From: Crotophaga sulcirostris
Lineage: Eukaryota; Chordata; Aves; Cuculiformes; Crotophagidae
DNA: 64,000 bases
NCBI GenBank assembly: GCA_013397455.1
Contig: VYZB01000036.1
Span: 3,380,954-3,444,953 of the forward strand
Direction: 5' to 3'
Shown: positions 39,358 through 49,755 of the stretch, piece by piece
Layout of the letters: every line of letters starts with the position of its first letter
Numbering within the stretch: position 1 is the stretch's first letter
Notes under the pieces: generated by a model
The model's input: only the letters and a program-made list of their open reading frames with translations
What the model was told of the DNA's origin: nothing
Database searches by the model: none
Program-made: the position numbers and the translations under genes

Positions 39358-39499
39358 ATACAAAGACTTCTCTGGCCAACATGTTCCAGTGCCTCAGCAC
39401 CCTCAGAGTCAAAAATTTATTCCTAATATATAATCTAAATCTACCCTCTTTCAGCTTAAAACTGTTGCCCTTCGTCCTATCACTACACTCCCTCATAAG
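39358..39499 (-). mobile_element. CR1 LINE fragment, antisense
   Basis: On the + strand the order AGACTTCTCTGGCCAACATG, TTCCAGTGCCTCAGCACC, TTTATTCCTAATATATAATC, TAAATCTACCCTCTTTCAGC and TTCGTCCTATCACTACACTC is the reverse complement of the CR1 3' region just upstream of its terminal untranslated segment. The 8-bp tail and the terminal part are absent, so the copy is truncated at both ends. It has no coding value. Confidence 0.9.
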
Positions 39500-41261
39500 T
39501 CATCATGTGCAATAAAGGTAAGTGGTTTTCAGTGTCTAAATAATGGCCCGAAGAGGCAAAATTTTGTTCATTATTAGAAAGGCAGAGACACAGCGATTCT
39601 GTTTTTTCATAAATCCCATTAAGTTTCTAAGCAGAATCCTTCTCTGACAAATACATCTCCCACATGTAATGGTCTTCGTGTTATTGTTACTCTCCCAGGT
39701 ACCTCTGCAGGTACATTACTGAGTCAATACATTGAAAAACAGGAAAGGATTTTTAAATGGTTCCTATCTACGCAAAAGATCTCAAAGAGTTATGTGAAAA
39801 AGCAACTGGTAAACAAAAGCCCTCTTCAAAAGCTGGTGTTTGCATAGCAAGTCATTGCATTCTAATAGAATTCTCACAGCTTTGACGTTCATGCAGTCAA
39901 TGAAAGAAGTTCCCATAAGAGATTATTGCAGGAAAAACTCATCCGTGTGTGCAATTGTTTGTTATCAATAGACAGCATGTACTCTAATTTATTTTGACTT
40001 GTTGGATTTGATTCACTGCTGTTGCATATGTTTGCTTTAAACTGGGTAATCAAATCTGGCTGTGTTTGAGCTGAACTTTCTGCTTTCATAAAAATATGCA
40101 TTGACCATTCAGTGGCACCTCTCCAAAGGAAAGTACACAGCCTTTCTCACCAACTTGACCCTTCCACCCTACTTTCCCTTTCTCAGAAAAATAGACTGAA
40201 ATTTTCTTTGGAAAGCTTAGCAAGTAATGCACCCATCTCTAATCAGACTAGAGAAAACAATAAGGTACTTATTAGTATTTTTGCCTCTTTGCCCAAGGAA
40301 ACAAAGTGTATGTAATTGCGTTCAGTATGTGTCTCCCTATCTAGGACGAAGGTAAAGTCAGTGATAGTTTGATGGGTAAAGCTCTGAAGGACAGTTAATT
40401 TCTTCCAACTATAAAGGTAAATTTGTAGGGGGGAAAGAACGTATCAGAATCTCCTATAAATAGCCATGCTTGAGGGTGAAGTTAAGGTGCCAGACATTAG
40501 CATTACATACAGTAAAATCTACATGCACATCCTAATTGAGATTGTCTGTCCCGGCTATCAAAATTGGTGGTCAACAAGCTAGAGTTTTGTAGGAAACCAA
40601 GTCTAATCACTGCCAGTCCTCACAGGATCACTGAGAGCTACTAGCCTGGTAACGGTTACAGGAGTACGGTCTAGTTTGTGGATTGCAGTACTGGTTCCTG
40701 GCAGTATTCTCAGCATCGTACTTGCAACAGTGCAACAAACCTCTGTCGCCCTGATATAGGAAAAGAAATTGCAGAGGACAAGGCCTGGTCTCTACATATA
40801 CCGTGACTGATGCAAAACGTGACCTCTTGAACAAGGTAGAACTATTTAGCTTCTGTAGCTTTTTCTGAAGGCATTGAGGAAGAATCCTGCCTGCATTCTT
40901 TCAGTGGTTCTGGCTGAAGGGAAAGAAACCGTGAACATAGTCTCTATAAAGGCAGGCTTAGTCATTAGGACAGAGTCAGCAGAAAAACTCTCTAAGCTGA
41001 TTCATTACAGGGTCTGCATAGCCGTGACTAAACCTGCTGTACTAAGCACAGAGACTTCCTACCTGTCTCTGTGAGTCAGCTTTATCTTTGCTTTACCCTG
41101 TCATGTGAAGTGCACAGATGAAACAAATCATCAGTTGCAGGCCAGGTGTGGCTCAGGGAGCCTTTGAAGTGAAAACGCCACAAGGCACAACAGGTACAAT
41201 CTAGGAATTCAGTTTCCCAGGGGGGCAGCAAAGGCTAGTTAACTGGAAACATGCAGACCAT
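39500..41261. other. Noncoding DNA, nothing recognised
   Basis: Contains frames of 66-70 codons on both strands (for example 40628-40834 antisense, Cys- and Arg-containing) without known domains. The patch at 40600-40850 is somewhat GC-richer than its surroundings but has no recognised identity. Confidence 0.55.
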
Positions 41262-41434
41262 CATGCTGGCTGTGTTACCAACTCACACTTTCTTTAGCAA
41301 GACGCCTTGTCTCAGTTTCCCTTCTCTGTAAAACAGGAATGCTAGTTAAGGCATCCCAAATACCTCACAGGGCTACCATTAGAACTAAGGAATTTCTGAT
41401 ATTGAAGTTCACTGAAGATTTCACATTATAAAAG
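41262..41434 (+). repeat. MIR-type CORE-SINE
   Basis: CTGGCTGTGTTACC near the start, CTCAGTTTCC at 41311-41320, TCTGTAAAAC at 41325-41334 and CCTCACAGGG at 41363-41372 occur with the order and spacing of the MIR core ('gctgtgtgacc', 'cctcagtttcc', 'tctgtaaaatggg', 'cctcacagggttg'). The end (GAAGATTTCACATTATAAAAG) suggests the 'gaaaagtgctatataaa' part of the 3' end. MIR is an ancient tRNA-derived, L2-mobilised SINE without coding capacity. The 5' tRNA-like promoter part is not recognised. Confidence 0.72.
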
Positions 41435-42002
41435 AATTGGCTATAACTTTAAATGCATTTTTGTGTTATTAGATATATACACATGGCATTATTACTGAGC
41501 ATATACATCCACTTACTAACAAACTCTTTGCAGGAAATATACCCTGGACAATAAAACAGAGTTTGGAAGCCCCATGGAAATAGTAGCTGCATAAATTCCA
41601 TTAGAAGATACTTCTGTGTTCTAAAACTTTATCAACTTCATCTACCAAAGATGTGAAGAATATATGAAATGTAAAATTCCATTACTTTCTGTTACTATGC
41701 ATTCACTGACATAATAGTATTTAAAATTCCATTCCTGGAATAAATATATGTGACAAATAAATACTTTTTTATTATCCTTTATTATTCTTGCTTATCTGTT
41801 CCAATGAACCTTAAGGATTTTGTTGCTGTTGTTTAATTATTTTGTAACTTGCTTGATTAAGTAAAGAAAGTATTAGGTTTTTTTTTCTGAGTGACAGTCC
41901 CCATTATGAAAGTAGGCAGATGAACTAGGGATAATTAATACCTTGTATTTAAAAGGCACAATTCATCAATGCTATTCTCATTCTTTCCAGATAAATTCTC
42001 TG

Positions 42003-42047
42003 TGTTGTCCATTTTACAGCTTGAGTAACTGAAATATTTTTGAAGAT
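42003..42047 (-). repeat. Possible antisense MIR-like core fragment
   Basis: CCATTTTACAGCTTGAGTAA CTG at 42009-42031 resembles the reverse complement of the MIR 'cagtttcctcatctgtaaaatgg' core. Only about 25 bp match clearly, so this may be a short survivor or chance. Confidence 0.38.
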
Positions 42048-43971
42048 TAAATGTAGGCGGATAAATAAATACTATACATTGTAAGAACCCTGCAGAAATG
42101 TAAGCAGATGAAGCAAAAAAGCAGTCAAGGAGGTGCACTACAGGTATTGTTTACTATTTCATTGACTAGTAACTGAAATCTGAGACTTTAAAAAGTGGTT
42201 TCCTTTGCCAACATATAAACAAACGATGGGAATTTTTTCTTGATGAATTTTTGAGAGTATGTATGTTCACCATGTATATGATTAATAGTAGGACTAATTT
42301 GCATTTGGATAATTGTTTTGCAAAACCTTATGTTTCTTTGTCCTGGCTGTGTGTTCTACTCCCTGTCAGCTGCTTACGCCATCACTTACACAATGGGAAC
42401 ACCTATTTTTCAGTTTCATGCATTTCTTTATACAATGTAGTCTTGTCAGCTGGTTTTACTACTCCGGGTAGGTGAATGCTTACTCCACCCTTTGGTTTAA
42501 TGAGACCTGTAATCAGCTTCAATTCCAATCGGTCATTAACACCTCTCCCACAGCAATATGAAGCCAAAATTGAGCAGGTTTGCTATACCTGTCGCAGCAT
42601 GCAGTGGAAATACTTTCTGCGGGTTTTAAAATGCCTTTATTATAATTCATGTTCATGTGAGCCATATGCCTTGCTATAGAAGCAACAAAATGAGTAGTTT
42701 CTCTTGTCTTTTTTCTGTGAGAATATGCCTTGAAAATTCTATCAATCTTCTACCCTATCCATTTCATCAATAATCAACCAAATAAAAGTACTACTATACA
42801 TATTTCACATTTTTGCTTCCTTGCAAGAGGAACTACATCTGTCTTAGAAAGTTCCCACTTAGTTACTGGTGGAATAAAAGGTGTCATAAGCATCTGATCT
42901 TGTAATCATCTGCCAATATCTGCTTTTGTCCTTTTTCAGGACAAAATACTGAGCTGAATGGATCATGTATGGTCTTTCTCCTGTTCTTAAAGGGCACAAA
43001 GTAGTTGTTACTTCAACACGTGAATTTCAGCTTCTAATTGCACCTTACTACAGCATGAAACACCAGGAAGCTGGTGTTTACACAGAAGAGAGTTGACATG
43101 TGAATGACACACACCTTCATTCACTTCTGTTGGGTTTTTTAATTCCTTTCTGGGAATTAAGATGAGTCTATTAGTGTGATATGTGTTTATGCCTGAGATA
43201 AAACAGGAGGAACATGATAGATACAAGAGGGTAGAATGTGGAGGAAGAGAATATATGTATTCCATAAAGTGATGTCTTCATTAAACCAGACAACGACTGC
43301 TTCTTTATGCTGAAAATTCCCTGATGACGAGAAGTAACATTTAGCTTTGGTATATTTTTATTGACTTCAGCATGTCTAAGTGTTTGTCTGTAAACTGTTG
43401 CTGTAACATGGAGGGCTATACAGATAGAGTCTATAAACAAGGATGAGTATTGGTGAGTTCTTTAATTTTAGAAAAGGGAGAGAAACAGAACTGCATACTC
43501 AAAGCCCAGCACCCTGCCCAGGGCTTCTCCCTTCCCTCTATGTTACACCTCTGTATTTTACTGGTATGATTACACAATGCCTAAACAGACCAGTTCTCTC
43601 AAAGTGAATAAGATCTAAGCGCTGAGAATGGGTGCTCTTTCAAGAGATTTTCATCCTGGTTTCATATCTATGCATTTGCACAATCTGGAATTGGACCTAA
43701 ATAAGAGAGTTAGACCACACAAGAAAAATTAGCTGATTTTCAGCAACTGAATGTCTGACTCTTTTCCCTTAAGGAAAAAAAATAAACAAGTAAATATTAA
43801 TATCACATAGATAGTTTAAAAAGATAGATAACAGAAGACATTAATTTGCAAAATTTTTATCATTTTGTTGTTATGTGGGGTGCAGAACAGGAATACAGAT
43901 GCTCAATACAATTAAGGTTTGTCAATTGCCAATATGACAAAAACTAGTATTAGTTTTCTTTCTTATTTCAG
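42048..43971. other. Noncoding DNA, nothing recognised
   Basis: AT-rich sequence. The 85- and 89-codon antisense frames at 43008-43440 overlap each other in different frames and have no known domains. Confidence 0.55.
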
Positions 43972-44145
43972 ATTGGTGAAAAGGCCAAGGAAGTAGATGA
44001 AGGTGGAGGACCTTCTCTCACTCCCCCAAATCTCCTGTCTCTGTCACATCTGAACTGGTCTGCTGAAAATGTAAAGAACACTTTCACTTCTCTGTCTAAG
44101 TCTGTAACTCACCTAGGAGCTCAATTTCCACTGCGCTTATCCTAA
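43972..44145 (+). other. Candidate exon: acceptor-like site plus 57 open codons
   Basis: A pyrimidine-rich run (TTTTCTTTCTTATTTCAG, ending at 43971) is a strong-looking splice acceptor. From the next base a frame of 57 codons runs to a TAA at 44143-44145. The predicted peptide starts IGEKAKEVDEGGG, is polar and Ser/Leu-rich, and has no domain I recognise. The segment is more GC-rich than its flanks. There is no ATG; in the same frame a stop lies a few codons upstream, inside the pyrimidine run, so as coding sequence it would have to be a 3' exon. It could equally be part of a noncoding RNA or a chance frame. No clear AATAAA follows before the CR1 at 44265. Confidence 0.25.
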
Positions 44146-44264
44146 GTCTTTTCCCAAGCTCTAGATTTATTTTATGACATGCACAAAGACTTTTGCTTGA
44201 AAGTATAAAGGAAAAAATATATTAAGACACAGACTTACCTTGATGCTCTGCCTTTAGCACTATT

Positions 44265-45325
44265 CACAGTATCGCAGTATTATAAGGTTGGAAAGGACCT
44301 TTGAGATCATCGAGTCCAACTTACAACCCAACCCTAACACCAACCCATCATCTAAACCATGGCACTCAGTGCCTCACCCAATCTCCTCTTAAACACCTCC
44401 AGGGTCGGTGACTCCACCACCTCCCCAGGCAACGCATTCCAATGGCCAATCACCCTTTCAGTGAAGAATTTTTTCCTAATATCAAGTCTAAACTTTACCT
44501 GACGAACCTTCTAGTTCTGTCACTGGTCACCTGTGAGAGGAGACCAACCCCTGCCTGATTACAACCTCCTTTTAGGTAGTTGTAGAGAACAATAAGGTCT
44601 CCCCTGAGCCTCCTTCAGGCTAAACAGCCCCAGCTCCCTCAGTCGCTCCTCACAGAGCTTGTGCTCCAGCCCCTTCACCATCTTCGTTGCCCTCCTCTGG
44701 ACACACTCCTGACAGTATCCTGACATCTTTCCCAAACTGAGGGGCCCAGAACTGTACACAGCATTCAAGGTGAGGCCTGACCAGTGCCGAGTACACGGGG
44801 ACGATAACTTCTCTGGTCCTGCTCGCCACACTGTTTCTGATGCAGACCAGGATACCACTGACCTTCTTGGCCACCTGGGCACACTGCTGGCTCATGTTGA
44901 GTTTCCTACCTACCAGTACTCCCAGGTCCCTTTCTGCCTGACTACTCTCCAGTCACTCTGTCCCCAGTCTACAGCTTTGCATAGGATTATTGTATCCAAA
45001 GTGTAGCACCCAGCATTTGGACTTATTACACATCATCCCATTAGAATTGGCCCATCACTCCAGTCTGTCCAGGTCCCTCTGTAGGGCCATCCTACCTTCG
45101 AACAGAACAACACTGTCTGCCAGCTTGGTATCATCTGCGAATTTGCTAATGATGGACTCAATCCCCTCATCCAGATCATCAATAAAGATATTAAATAGGA
45201 CCGGGCCTGACACCAATCCCTGGGGGACACCACTGGTGACCAGCCGCCAACTGGATGAGACACCATTCACCACCACTCTCTGGGCTCTACCATCCAACCA
45301 ATTCCTAACCCAGCATAGAGTATGA
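44265..45325 (-). mobile_element. CR1 LINE, best-preserved copy, antisense
   Basis: About 1.06 kb of a CR1 non-LTR retrotransposon lies on the minus strand. Its 3' end is at 44265-44280 (tail units ATACTGCG and ATACTGTG read on the minus strand), preceded by the GGTCCTTTCCAACC and GAGGCACTGAGTGCCATGG blocks of the 3' untranslated region. Its 5' truncation falls near 45325, inside the palm domain of reverse transcriptase. The body is much cleaner than the copy at 4656, which implies a younger insertion. It shares its 3' region with the copy at 61994, so the two come from related subfamilies. It cannot move by itself. Confidence 0.96.
44559..45324 (-). pseudogene. CR1 reverse-transcriptase C-terminal half, disrupted
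   Basis: Minus-strand reading gives [15 protein letters not shown], then TSGVPQG and [16 protein letters not shown] is encoded at 45130-45141 and contains the two catalytic aspartates that bind metal in LINE reverse transcriptases. The frame ends at a TGA at 45055-45057, directly after DLDRLE. It resumes in the same frame (for example [15 protein letters not shown], within 44650-44895) past at least one more stop. Near 44720 the recognisable CR1 C-terminal sequence ([27 protein letters not shown]) shifts to another frame. Endonuclease, ORF1 and the fingers are missing. The 134-codon frame running to 45459 includes about 45 codons of unrelated flanking DNA at its N-terminus. Confidence 0.93.
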
Positions 45326-48300
45326 AACACAAAATTTCTTCCCCAGTGGTAGCTGAAATGCATTTGCATAGTCCTCATACAGAAAAGCAACTCACTGAAT
45401 TGATAAAAAATATGGATTTGGAAGAATTGTATGGTTACAGAGGCTGGGAACCCTTTCACAGTGTTTGCATCTGCGGATTCTAGGACAACGATTTATAGTT
45501 TGACTGAGGCTTATAGGCATTGCCACAGTATAATTATAATCAGTAAATAAAATAAAAACATCATCATTAGAGTACCCATATTATCTATAACATTCTTTGC
45601 TTCTTTTTAGTAGACCTAAGGCTATTTAATGGAATGCATTTAACTGGGAAAAAATTGATCTACCAATTCAATTTGTTAATACCAAAATTAGATAAAAAAA
45701 AGAGAACATTGTGTTTGTCTATTAATTGTGGAAGGCTGGATAAAATTTATTGCTTTACAATTCTAACTCTTGCCTCAAGCTTCCAGACAGCACTTCAGAA
45801 AGACAGATCTGAGCCTCAAGTTTCATACTTCAACTGCCACAAGAATAAATGTAGGTTATGTGACTCAAAAAGAAAATGTACTTTTTAAATTATGCAAATG
45901 TTGGTTGTAGTGTTTAAAATATCTTATTGGCAAGACCATACCAGTTTAACCGTACAGAGTGGCAATGGCCCAAAAATACTAATCAACAAAGGCAGAAAAT
46001 TTACTTAAGTTGGGTGTAGATGACTTGGGTTTACATGATGCTGCCAAGCTATTTTTATTGTTGTAGTCTAGACCTTGGCCAAAAGTTAGGAACAAAATAT
46101 AAGCACATGTAATCTTCAAAGATCTTTTACTTCTGAGCTAAACCAAAATTGTGTTGACATTTCCATGTCTGAGTTCAGAAGCTATCAATTTTATGGCATT
46201 TTAAAATCTTTACATAAGTTTGTGTCTGTAAATAGCACAAGAAACAAAAGAATAAACAAAAGAGAAGTCCATAGTGAAACACCATGTTTTTGGGAAGCTC
46301 AAAGAGCAGTCTTAAGAGATTATTTTCTGCTCTGTTTTCAATAGCAGAGAAAGTACAACCATATAGCTGGTTAACTGTTTGGTTGGCCACTGTTAATAAA
46401 TAACAAGGGTCTGGTTACCAATTTCTGCAGAAGAATGCTGAGTTATATGCAGTGAGGATCTATCTCTTATTTTAAAACTTCACTGTGAAGTACACTGGTG
46501 GTTAGCTGGGAAGCATTGTCTTGGTTTATAGCCAAATACAGAGAGTGGTTCATTATGTACACTAATCTTATCCTAACTGTTAACAAATGGACATATGCTT
46601 CTTCCATATATGTACAAGCTAGTGAATGAGTAAAGTGAAACTGTGAAGAGATTTCTGGACGTATAATAGCAAATATGACTTACAAAAGTATGAAATAGAA
46701 ACTTGCAAATTTTTACTTCATATTCATAAGCTAGATGGTTTCATGTGATGATTATGAATATGCAGCATGCATAAATAAAGTATAGATTCTACTAAAGAAT
46801 TCATCAACTTATTCATACTAGTTTTTGTCTTCTAACAGCGCCTTATTAAATGAATAGGTATTGAACTGACTAGGGCTATTCTAGTCTTTAATGGTTTAAT
46901 GGTTTTATACTGTATAATGAAACCAGCAGTATGCATCACAGTAGTATTTTTGTTATGTGTTCATTGACTACATATATTGTTGCTCAGTACAAAGGTATCA
47001 AAGTTTTGCACTTTTGGAGTACCCTATTTAAACTGATGAGGCATTTACAGAGGAAAATAAACAACTCACTTTGAATTAAGATAAGAGAATATGACTCTCA
47101 TTATAAGAATAACCTCTTTAATCCTTCCTGTGATCTCCCCTAGGGTATGGTGTTGATGATAGAGGAGGGAACACTTACACATTGCACTCATGTGGGAGAA
47201 ATACAGCACAAAATGTTGAAAGACTGCCTCTAAGTAGTGCTTCAGTATCCCTATAGAAGAAGTACAGTTCGTTCAAAATGCAGATCTAACAGGCATGAAC
47301 CTCAGTACAGTCACTTGCCTGAGAATGGAGCATAAGTGTTTACTTTTTTTTCTCTCTACTCTTCAAAGTAATTTATAACAACAATATTCATTCTGTCTAA
47401 GCACTCTCTGGCACCAGAGTATAGATATCAGCAATTGTAATACAGTCATTCACTATTGGCACTTCAGGCCAATAAAGTTTATTTCAGTTGAAGTGCTGAC
47501 ATGGCTGTCTGCAAACAAGACTCTGAGAACTGAGACAGCTGGAACATCATTAAAGAATATTGACTTTCTCTCTTCTTATTTATCTTTTTCTCTTTGGTGG
47601 AACTTTAGTGCATTTAAGAACACTAGTCACCTCCCAAAACATTAAAGCAAAAGTGGTAATACCTATTTTTATGTTTTCCTCCATGTATATCCCAAGTAAT
47701 GTAAAACAATGAGGAAGATTAAACCATGCAATAGATTTGGGGAAGTAAAAAAAGGTTTTATACATTGTCCACATAGTTGTACAAAGATTTCATAAATGTT
47801 TTTTGTGAGCTTAAAGCTGGATGTGTAGGGAGAGGTTGTTTATTAATAATTTAATACATTTGGAAGGATCAATATCACTAATTTGTTATGTCTGCAAATC
47901 TAATTCCTATTCCTTTGTGAACTGAAGACTTCAAAAATTGAAGTAACAATTTAAAAGGAAAAGTATTTATAGGGATTAAGGGGAATTGATTTATTCTGTT
48001 TTAAGGTCAAGAAGAATTTATAATCTAAGAATAAATTTAAGAATTTCTTTTACAGTTGTGGCATGTGCAACTTTAAGAACTTGATGCTTCACTTTTTTAC
48101 TACTACAAGTGGTTTCTGAAAATCCGACTTCACAATTGATGTATATTCAATTTATTAAAAAAACCCAACATTCTTGCAGTATCATCCTCTGGTTTTATTC
48201 TGTGATAGAAACTTTGTAGAAGGAATCCTAAGCAGTCTCTACTGTGAAGTTACATAACTTAATACAGATTAGAAGAATATAGTGAACTGAGTTCTAGCCA

Positions 48301-48584
48301 AAGGTGATAGAGTTTGCAAGAAACTGCTCTTTCTTTCCATTTTGCTCCTGATCTATTCAAGCCATTAAGTAAAGTCCATCCCAGGGAAATAGCGTATGTC
48401 TGTGGTAGAGCTTTCTGTGCTGGTTAAAACTCAACAGGAAGAGCCCTGAAGATCAAATGCCATAGGTAAAGGTTTGCAAGGGCAGAAAGCAGCTGCACCC
48501 TCTCATTTAGTGAAAGGTGAAGGGCCAAGTGCAAATCTATGGTGTGGAAATACCAGGCGTTGCTACCAGTAGTGTTCCTATCCG

Positions 48585-48611
48585 TCTGCTCCATCTGCTC
48601 CATCTGCTCCA
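48585..48611 (+). repeat. 9-bp tandem repeat, three copies
   Basis: TCTGCTCCA is repeated exactly three times, with degenerate half copies on either side. Because the unit is a multiple of three it reads as a Met-Glu-Gln repeat in one antisense frame (48424-48612). That frame has no other support as a gene. Confidence 0.9.
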
Positions 48612-49739
48612 TCTACTGCCTAAAGCCCTCTCATCTGCTCAGCTAACAATCTTTGTGTAAACGTTCCCTATACGACAGACCCTCAGCATTCCTCTTTTTT
48701 CTCTGGTGGCAGTTCTCATAGTTACAGGGCAGGACTGGTTTCCTGGTCTTTCTCATTGATCTGCATTTTCATGATCTTTGCATTAGCATTTCATGTCTTC
48801 AGAACATTTCTTGTGGGACAGAATGCCTATCTCCCTGTCATTTTTTTGTGGACATGTTGTCTGCCATGTAATTATGGGAAAATAGATCTCTACAGCATGG
48901 ATTAAAAGGAGAGACAGAAAAAGGACGTTCCATGCAGAAGGAGAACAAAAAAAGGCACATGAAAAAATTGGATCACACTCAAGAGGAAATTTTCAAGAGA
49001 AATTAACAGTGAAACTGACCTCTTGTGATGTTTACATCTATTAAATAAAGAACAGAAAATTATATTTGACTATTGCAAGTACAAAAAATACTATTATCCA
49101 GATGTCAGTTTTTAGACTGTGCTAGAGTCAGTTCCATTTCATACAAAGGGGAATCAAATCTGAAGAATTCTAGCAAAACCTTTAAATAATAGAGTTTAAA
49201 AAACTGTATTAAAAAATGCAGGAGAATTGCAACTTCCAGAATACGTCTTCAAGAAATGTCAGCATAGACTTGCAGTACTTGATGTAAAGAAATACATTAC
49301 AGTGTCGTAATTAAAATACTCCTGTAAAGTTTTAGTCCTCAGTCACTGGCAAAAGGCTGTGAAACACAAATTACTTCAATGCTCTATTAACAGCTGAACC
49401 CTGGAAGGAAAGTTACACCAAGACCAGATCCTATTAACATGTTCAACCAGTTTCTCAATTTTTTTTTTTCAGGAAGTTGATTGCTGGAGTTTTTGGTTGG
49501 TTGTTTTCTTTAAATAATTGCCAGATTTGTAGGGAGGAGTAGTGATTCAGAGTCTTTTCTAAATCTTTATACAATTTATTTACTTGCAAGTACATCAATA
49601 GCACAAACATGTATATACACACATGTACTTAAAAGCAGTAAAGCCTGTTGTATCTAAACATCTGGTTGCTTTGGCTTGTAAAGTGTGGAGAATAACACTC
49701 TGGAGATTAGGACAGTTATATTCTTTCTTATGCAAAACT

Positions 49740-49755
49740 AGTAAGTAAGTAAGTT
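49740..49755 (+). repeat. (AGTA)n short microsatellite
   Basis: Four units of a 4-bp repeat (AGTAAGTAAGTAAGTT). It is short and without other context. Confidence 0.7.

Noticed and set aside
44265..45325. Possibility that the CR1 copy with an intact FADD motif is active.
   Set aside because: It lacks the 5' untranslated region, ORF1, endonuclease and fingers. It also has in-frame stops and a frame change.
48424..48612. Minus frame starting with a repeated Met-Glu-Gln motif.
   Set aside because: This is only a three-copy 9-bp tandem repeat read in frame; the rest of the frame has no support.
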